This document shows positions 59,790 to 64,000 of a DNA stretch of 64,000 bases, in pieces (the first letter of the stretch is position 1; every line of letters begins with the position of its first letter). The position numbers and the translations under genes were made by a program. The stretch is from the NCBI RefSeq assembly GCF_042854845.1, contig NZ_AP031498.1, positions 1,426,001 to 1,490,000 of the forward strand, written 5' to 3'. This DNA comes from Maricurvus nonylphenolicus (GTDB lineage: Bacteria; Pseudomonadota; Gammaproteobacteria; Pseudomonadales; Cellvibrionaceae). The notes under the pieces were generated by a model. That model was not told the DNA's origin, made no database searches, and saw only the letters and a program-made list of their open reading frames with translations.

Positions 59790-60638
59790 CTAATCGTGTA
59801 ACAGCGGGTGTTGCAAATCACCCGCGGTTAAACTCGATACATCTTGACCGTCGACAGGGTAGTAGGTGTGAATACTTAGGCGCGGTTCGGAAACATAGGC
59901 GGCCGGACCAATAGCGCCAATCGTTTGAGCAACGTTATAAAAGTGTACGTCATTGCCATTGACGTTAAGCTTGATGCGGAAACTGCTTATAGGGTCGAGA
60001 GCTGCTGCGCGTTGCTTCCAATTTTTCGGGATTTGTGGCTTTGATAACAGGTTATTGAGCCGTTGCCTGTTTTCATCATCGTTATCGAGAATAACTTCTT
60101 GTTGCAACCACATAGCCATCAGTGATTGCGCATCTGACCACTCTTCATCATCAATGCTCGTGGCCATATGGGCATAGAAAAAATCAATATAGTTTTTAAT
60201 GCTTTGTAACTCGGCGGGTTCTACTGTCGATTGAAGTAAGCCTACCCAGGCCTTATTGACCATAACAACATTCAAAGCGCCATCGAGCAGAATGCTTGGG
60301 TAAGGATTCAGAGCCTTCAAAGATAGGGTCACTGCTTTACGTAACCACTTTAATGACGGTGAATTAAAATCCAACTTGCTGGAAGCCGGGCGGTAACCCG
60401 CAGACAGTAACAGGTAGTTACTATCCCGCTCTCGAAGCGAAAACTGTTTGGCGATTTTACCTACGATATCCTTGCTGGGATGCACATGGCCGTTCTCAAG
60501 GCGGTTGATATGCCGTGTTGATGAGCCCAGAGCTTCAGCTAGCTGTTCCTGGCTGAGTTGATAGGTGTCGCGCCAGAATCTTAGCAGTCGCGCAAAGGGA
60601 AGATCGTCTTTTGGGTTTTGATCGGAGGCGTTGGGCAT
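59790..60638 (-). CDS. XRE-type regulator with MmyB-like ligand-binding domain
   Basis: 282 residues: an N-terminal helix-turn-helix (RDTYQLSQEQLAEALGSSTR, HINRLENGHVHP) and a C-terminal domain of the MmyB family (PYPSILLDGALNVVMVNKAW onward), which in MmyB binds fatty-acid-like ligands. It converges on the SDR gene with 4 bp between stops. Its upstream region contains a decayed copy of the dioxygenase promoter, so it may share the regulon. Confidence 0.88.
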   Translation of the reverse strand: MPNASDQNPKDDLPFARLLRFWRDTYQLSQEQLAEALGSSTRHINRLENGHVHPSKDIVGKIAKQFSLRERDSNYLLLSAGYRPASSKLDFNSPSLKWLRKAVTLSLKALNPYPSILLDGALNVVMVNKAWVGLLQSTVEPAELQSIKNYIDFFYAHMATSIDDEEWSDAQSLMAMWLQQEVILDNDDENRQRLNNLLSKPQIPKNWKQRAAALDPISSFRIKLNVNGNDVHFYNVAQTIGAIGPAAYVSEPRLSIHTYYPVDGQDVSSLTAGDLQHPLLHD

Positions 60639-60738
60639 ATACCAAATTCGCTTAGGCTACTGTTAAAGATAAGCGGTGATTATCGCCAATCCTATTTACG
60701 TCTTTAAGTCCTCCTGCTCCTTACGGAGTTACTTGAGC

Positions 60739-60780
60739 ATGTGTTAGACTATATCAAGATGTTGGTTGGTTGTTCAAGTA
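60739..60780 (-). promoter_or_regulatory. promoter with degenerate operator (site L)
   Basis: On the - strand TTGAAC, 18 bp, TATAGT with ACAACCAACCAAC; it aligns with site H base by base. The AAGTCCTCCTGCTCC segment at 60703 matches the ribosome-site region of the dioxygenase gene. Confidence 0.45.
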
Positions 60781-60857
60781 ATCTTGTTTTATCTCCATCA
60801 ACTGATCTATAGTTTAGCATTACTCGCTTGAGTGACGGGAATCCCCAAGGGCCGAAT

Positions 60858-61202
60858 ATGACTAGAAAGATATTTGCAGTTTCGTTGTTTGTTTCATTTG
60901 TAGCCATGTCGACATCTGGCTTGATGATGTTTGTCATAGAGAAGCCCTCATTTACCATGCAGATGCACCCTGTTCATAAACTCTTTGGTTTGCTTATGAT
61001 TGTTTCGGTTGTGGGCCACCTAAGTTATAACTATCGGGCGCTATTGCAATACATCAGGTCAAAGCCTGTAGCTATTGCGGGTACATTTTTAGTGTGTGTG
61101 CTCATTTTGCTCTACGGAGTGGCTTTGAATAACGCTATTCCGGAGACTATTGCCAAGCCTTTAGATGAGCTTGCGAGAGAGGCTGAGGAGAAGGGGTTAT
61201 AG
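60858..61202 (+). CDS. small membrane protein, DUF4405-like
   Basis: 114 residues with three hydrophobic segments: FAVSLFVSFVAMSTSGLMMF, LFGLLMIVSVVGHLSYNY and GTFLVCVLILLYGVALNN. The His residues in MHPVHKLFG and VVGHLSYN resemble the haem-site helices of the DUF4405/cytochrome b561-like group. ATG 60858 is preferred to a TTG at 60828. Possibly an electron-transfer or redox-sensing membrane protein; function unknown. Confidence 0.72.
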   Translation: MTRKIFAVSLFVSFVAMSTSGLMMFVIEKPSFTMQMHPVHKLFGLLMIVSVVGHLSYNYRALLQYIRSKPVAIAGTFLVCVLILLYGVALNNAIPETIAKPLDELAREAEEKGL

Positions 61203-61263
61203 TGCTTTAAGGAAAACTGATTCCGGAATAATAGCCCCTGAAATAACCGTATCGGAGGAAACT

Positions 61264-62244
61264 GTGTCTTCAGACGTTGCACAGCTGTTTCTACAGCTCT
61301 CAGATGATCTGGGGGTTGACCGTGACCAGCTTATCGCCAGTGCAGATATAGATCCCATTTGGTTGGAACAACCAGATGCATTTATGCCGGTTGATTCGCT
61401 TTATCATCTGACAAGGCAGTTAGCAACGTTAGCAGGCAGCGAGGATATTGGTTTGTGGGCCGGTCGAGCCAGCTTTCTTAACCAGGCAAGCCTGTTAAAG
61501 TATCTCTCTGCTATCTGTAGCCATTTTCGTCAGTGGCTGCATATGATACCCAGCGCGCCAGTAACCCGTGCTGGCATTGGAGAAACTGTGGTGGTCAGGG
61601 ATGGAGATATGCTTTGCACCGAGTGGCGCCCCACGGTGTCGATGGCGGTAAGTGGCCGGTATATCGCCGATATGATGTTAAGTATGTGTCAGTGTATGCT
61701 TAATTCGGTATGTTATCGCCCGGTACCCGTTCCCAGGGTTTATTTTAACTATCCAGAGCCTGAAGACACGACAGTCCATCGCCAGGTGTTTGCTGGTCAA
61801 TTGGTGTTTGACCAGGCTTTTTGTGGTCTGTTTTATCCTGCGGCTGCACTGGAGTGGCCGATTATCAAAGTGTGGGATGAAAAGTCCCCGGTCGCTGAAA
61901 ACAATCTGCTCAGTATTATCGAAAAAGGCAGTAGCGATGGTTTTATGCGACGGCTGAGGCGCTCCATTGTCAGAGCACTGCCATCGGGTAAGATGACCAT
62001 TGACACCATTGCTAACGAGCTGGCGATATCACGTCGGACTTTGCAACGTCGGTTATCCGAGCGCAATGAGGTGTTTGCCAATGTCGTGCAGGAATTGCGT
62101 TCGGCAATGGCCGTGCGTCTATTGACCGATAAACAAATACCCGTGACTGAAATCGCCTTCATGCTCGGCTACGCCGATATATCCTCCTTCTCAACGGCCT
62201 TTAAGGGCTGGCACGGCTGCTCTCCTAGAAATTTTGTCTCCTAA
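61264..62244 (+). CDS. AraC family transcriptional regulator
   Basis: 326 residues from a GTG start chosen for its strong GGAGG ribosome site; a longer frame from 61165 would overlap the previous gene by 38 bp. The N-terminal arabinose-binding-like domain (VDSLYHLTRQLATLAGSED) is followed by the double helix-turn-helix (TIDTIANELAISRRTLQRRL; VTEIAFMLGYADISSFSTAF). It lies directly before the last acyl-CoA dehydrogenase operon and is likely its activator. It is related in layout to the AraC at 22416. Confidence 0.9.
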   Translation: MSSDVAQLFLQLSDDLGVDRDQLIASADIDPIWLEQPDAFMPVDSLYHLTRQLATLAGSEDIGLWAGRASFLNQASLLKYLSAICSHFRQWLHMIPSAPVTRAGIGETVVVRDGDMLCTEWRPTVSMAVSGRYIADMMLSMCQCMLNSVCYRPVPVPRVYFNYPEPEDTTVHRQVFAGQLVFDQAFCGLFYPAAALEWPIIKVWDEKSPVAENNLLSIIEKGSSDGFMRRLRRSIVRALPSGKMTIDTIANELAISRRTLQRRLSERNEVFANVVQELRSAMAVRLLTDKQIPVTEIAFMLGYADISSFSTAFKGWHGCSPRNFVS

Positions 62245-62351
62245 GTCTATTCTGACACCAAATAACAAGCATGTGGCACTAATCCTCAAGCACATTGATT
62301 AACGACTGACTATCATCTTAAGCACTCAACGATAATTAATAGAGGCTAAAG

Positions 62352-63554
62352 ATGAATACAGATCCAGATACCTTAGCGGCGTTTCGACAAGAAGTCAGTG
62401 CCTGGCTAGAAGATAATATTCCTGAAGACCCCGGTTTCCTGTTGCCATTAACCTTTATGGAAGTGGGTACTGATGAGCAGCTGGCATTCTTAGTGGCCTG
62501 GCAGCGTAAAGTCTACGAAGCCGGTTATTTGGGTATGTCCTGGCCGAAAGAGTACGGCGGCCGCGGCATGCCTAAGGTTTATCAAGATATCGTTGATGAA
62601 GAGCTGGCAAATCATAAAGCGCCGATTATTTTTAACACCATTGGTTTAGGTTGGGCAGGTCCTCTGATTTTGGAAATGGGCACCGAGGCCGAGAAACAGA
62701 AATACCTTAAAGGCATTCTTACCGCCGAGGATATCTGGTGTCAGGGTTTCTCAGAGCCGGATCACGGCTCCGATCTCGGTAACGCACAAACCCGTGCTGT
62801 ACGCGATGGCGATGAGTATGTGATTAACGGCAGCAAGATCTGGACGACTCACGGTCCCTACGGTAAATATATGATTCTGTTGGCCCGTACCAATCCTGAG
62901 GCCAAGAGCAAATACGCTGGCTTGTCATTCTTTCTCTCCCCCATGCAGGCGCCTGGCATTACCACCTCACCGATTCAGAAAATCACCGGTGAATACGGTT
63001 TTGCGCAAACCTTCTTTGATGATGCCCGTATCCCGGCAGAATGCTTAATGGGTGAGGAAGGCGAGGGTTGGAAGCTGGCCATGCGAACCCTGGAGTATGA
63101 GCGTAGTGTTGAGGGAGGTCAGGCGACCAGCTATTGTATGACCTCTATCTCCAGCGACGACCTTATCGAAACCTGCCGCTCGATTCAGCGCGATGGTAAG
63201 CCGTTATTGGAAGACCCTGTTGTTCAGGATCAACTGGTGCAGTTTATCCTGGAGGAAAAAAATCTGCAGTTGAATAATACTCGCGGAAAGCTACCGGACC
63301 TTTGTACGGATTATCCCTTGTCACTGATGTTGTCTGGCAAACTGGAAGCCACTGAACTTTACCGACGTATGCGTCAGTACGCGGTGAGTTTACAGGGCGC
63401 GAAGGGTGGTCTTTATATTCACGATAATGATGCCTTGGATGGTGCTATTTGGCAGCACGGCTACTTTAATAACTTCTCGGCCACCATTGGCGGCGGTACC
63501 AGCCAGGTTCAAACAAACATCATCGCAGAGCATGCGCTCGGCTTGCCCAAGTAG
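62352..63554 (+). CDS. acyl-CoA dehydrogenase, larger subunit of a putative heteromeric pair
   Basis: 400 residues: FSEPDHGSDLGNAQTRA, SKIWTTHGPYGKYMILLART, and the terminal IGGGTSQVQTNIIAEHALGL. The GTSQ end with Gln differs from the GTSE/GTDE of the other two large subunits. An insertion-like stretch around residues 265-320 lacks the usual RKxFG motif. The paired smaller subunit starts 72 bp downstream. Ribosome site AGAGGC. Confidence 0.9.
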   Translation: MNTDPDTLAAFRQEVSAWLEDNIPEDPGFLLPLTFMEVGTDEQLAFLVAWQRKVYEAGYLGMSWPKEYGGRGMPKVYQDIVDEELANHKAPIIFNTIGLGWAGPLILEMGTEAEKQKYLKGILTAEDIWCQGFSEPDHGSDLGNAQTRAVRDGDEYVINGSKIWTTHGPYGKYMILLARTNPEAKSKYAGLSFFLSPMQAPGITTSPIQKITGEYGFAQTFFDDARIPAECLMGEEGEGWKLAMRTLEYERSVEGGQATSYCMTSISSDDLIETCRSIQRDGKPLLEDPVVQDQLVQFILEEKNLQLNNTRGKLPDLCTDYPLSLMLSGKLEATELYRRMRQYAVSLQGAKGGLYIHDNDALDGAIWQHGYFNNFSATIGGGTSQVQTNIIAEHALGLPK

Positions 63555-63626
63555 CTATAGAAAAGAGTAGTAGCGAAAAAAGTCAGCAGAGACAAGTAAG
63601 CAGAGACAAGAGTCAGGAGAATTAAT

Positions 63627-64000
63627 ATGGGTTTTGTAAGACACGAAGAAAATAAATCCTATAGCATGCGCTTTAGTGAAGAACAAAAGATGATTTTGGA
63701 AAGCGCCCGTAGCTTTTGTCAGGATACATCGTCTATTGAGCAGGTGAGAAAGCTATTGGAATCCGCTCAGGGTTATGAAGACAATGTTTGGCAACAGCTG
63801 GTAGAGCTGGGCTGGACCGGAATTGCCATAGCCGAGGCTTTTGGTGGTTCAGAATTGGGCATCGAAGCGGTAGTTCCCATTGTAGAAAGTATGGGGCGTA
63901 GCCTTTCGGCCACACCGTTTATCAGTTGCACCTTGGCAGCCCAGCTACTTTTGCGCGCGGCGAGCCCTGAGCAACAGCAGCGCTGGTTGCCGAAAATGGT
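63627..64000 (+). CDS. acyl-CoA dehydrogenase, N-terminal part (gene leaves the window)
   Basis: The first 124 residues are visible: MRFSEEQKMILESARSFCQD, WQQLVELGWTGIAIAEAFGG, LSATPFISCTLAAQLLL. Ribosome site AGGAGA. It resembles the smaller subunits at 28473 and 57941 in start and spacing, so it probably completes the pair with the gene upstream. The catalytic half lies outside the window. Confidence 0.85.
   Translation, partial: MGFVRHEENKSYSMRFSEEQKMILESARSFCQDTSSIEQVRKLLESAQGYEDNVWQQLVELGWTGIAIAEAFGGSELGIEAVVPIVESMGRSLSATPFISCTLAAQLLLRAASPEQQQRWLPKM

Overview
The window is a catabolic region, about 64 kb, of a probably marine, Gram-negative gammaproteobacterium. This placement is inferred from moderate GC, a TonB-dependent receptor, the FadH/FadJ/Atu-type proteins, REP-like repeats and LinB/MhpB relatives; no rRNA or taxonomic marker is present. 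I saw no tRNA, rRNA, CRISPR array or transposase gene. Nearly every gene belongs to acyl-CoA degradation, aromatic-ring attack or the regulation of these.

Region 1 (1-8.8 kb) holds an acyclic-terpene-utilisation (Atu)-like operon: biotin-dependent acyl-CoA carboxylase beta (partial) and alpha subunits, AtuA, an enoyl-CoA hydratase, an acyl-CoA dehydrogenase, a short-chain dehydrogenase and an alpha/beta hydrolase. Region 2 (9.3-22 kb) is a beta-oxidation set: thiolase, FadJ-type bifunctional enzyme, acyl-CoA dehydrogenase and isomerase on the + strand, then 2,4-dienoyl-CoA reductase, a LinB-like haloalkane dehalogenase, a crotonase and a TetR regulator on the - strand, then a dienoyl-CoA isomerase. 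Region 3 (22-36 kb) has an AraC regulator, a second copy of the acyl-CoA dehydrogenase + SDR block, a thiolase, a CoA-transferase/racemase, a pair of acyl-CoA dehydrogenases, a crotonase, a GST, a DUF1993 protein, a LysR regulator and a DUF1330 protein. Together regions 1-3 look like a pathway for branched or cyclic (terpenoid-like) acyl-CoAs.

Region 4 (36-51 kb) differs: two HsaA-like flavin monooxygenases, a flavin reductase, a fumarylacetoacetase-family enzyme, a TonB receptor, an NTF2-like protein, an MhpB-like extradiol dioxygenase, a Nudix hydrolase, an alcohol-dehydrogenase-like protein and a lipoprotein sulfatase. This suggests uptake, desulfation, hydroxylation and meta-cleavage of a phenolic or polycyclic substrate. 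Region 5 (51-64 kb) has an acyl-CoA ligase with a duplicated 3' half, crotonases, two acyl-CoA dehydrogenase pairs, an SDR and TetR, XRE and AraC regulators, the machinery for the resulting acyl-CoA.

Two features tie the window together. First, at least ten promoters carry a TTGGTCGACCAA-like palindrome overlapping the -35 hexamer, usually 17 bp before a -10 hexamer, so regions 2-5 look like one regulon. Second, the DNA between intact genes is full of remnants of neighbouring genes: truncated starts, internal deletions and collinear compressed copies of whole operons. This points to repeated operon duplication followed by deletion, at least some of it at short microhomologies.
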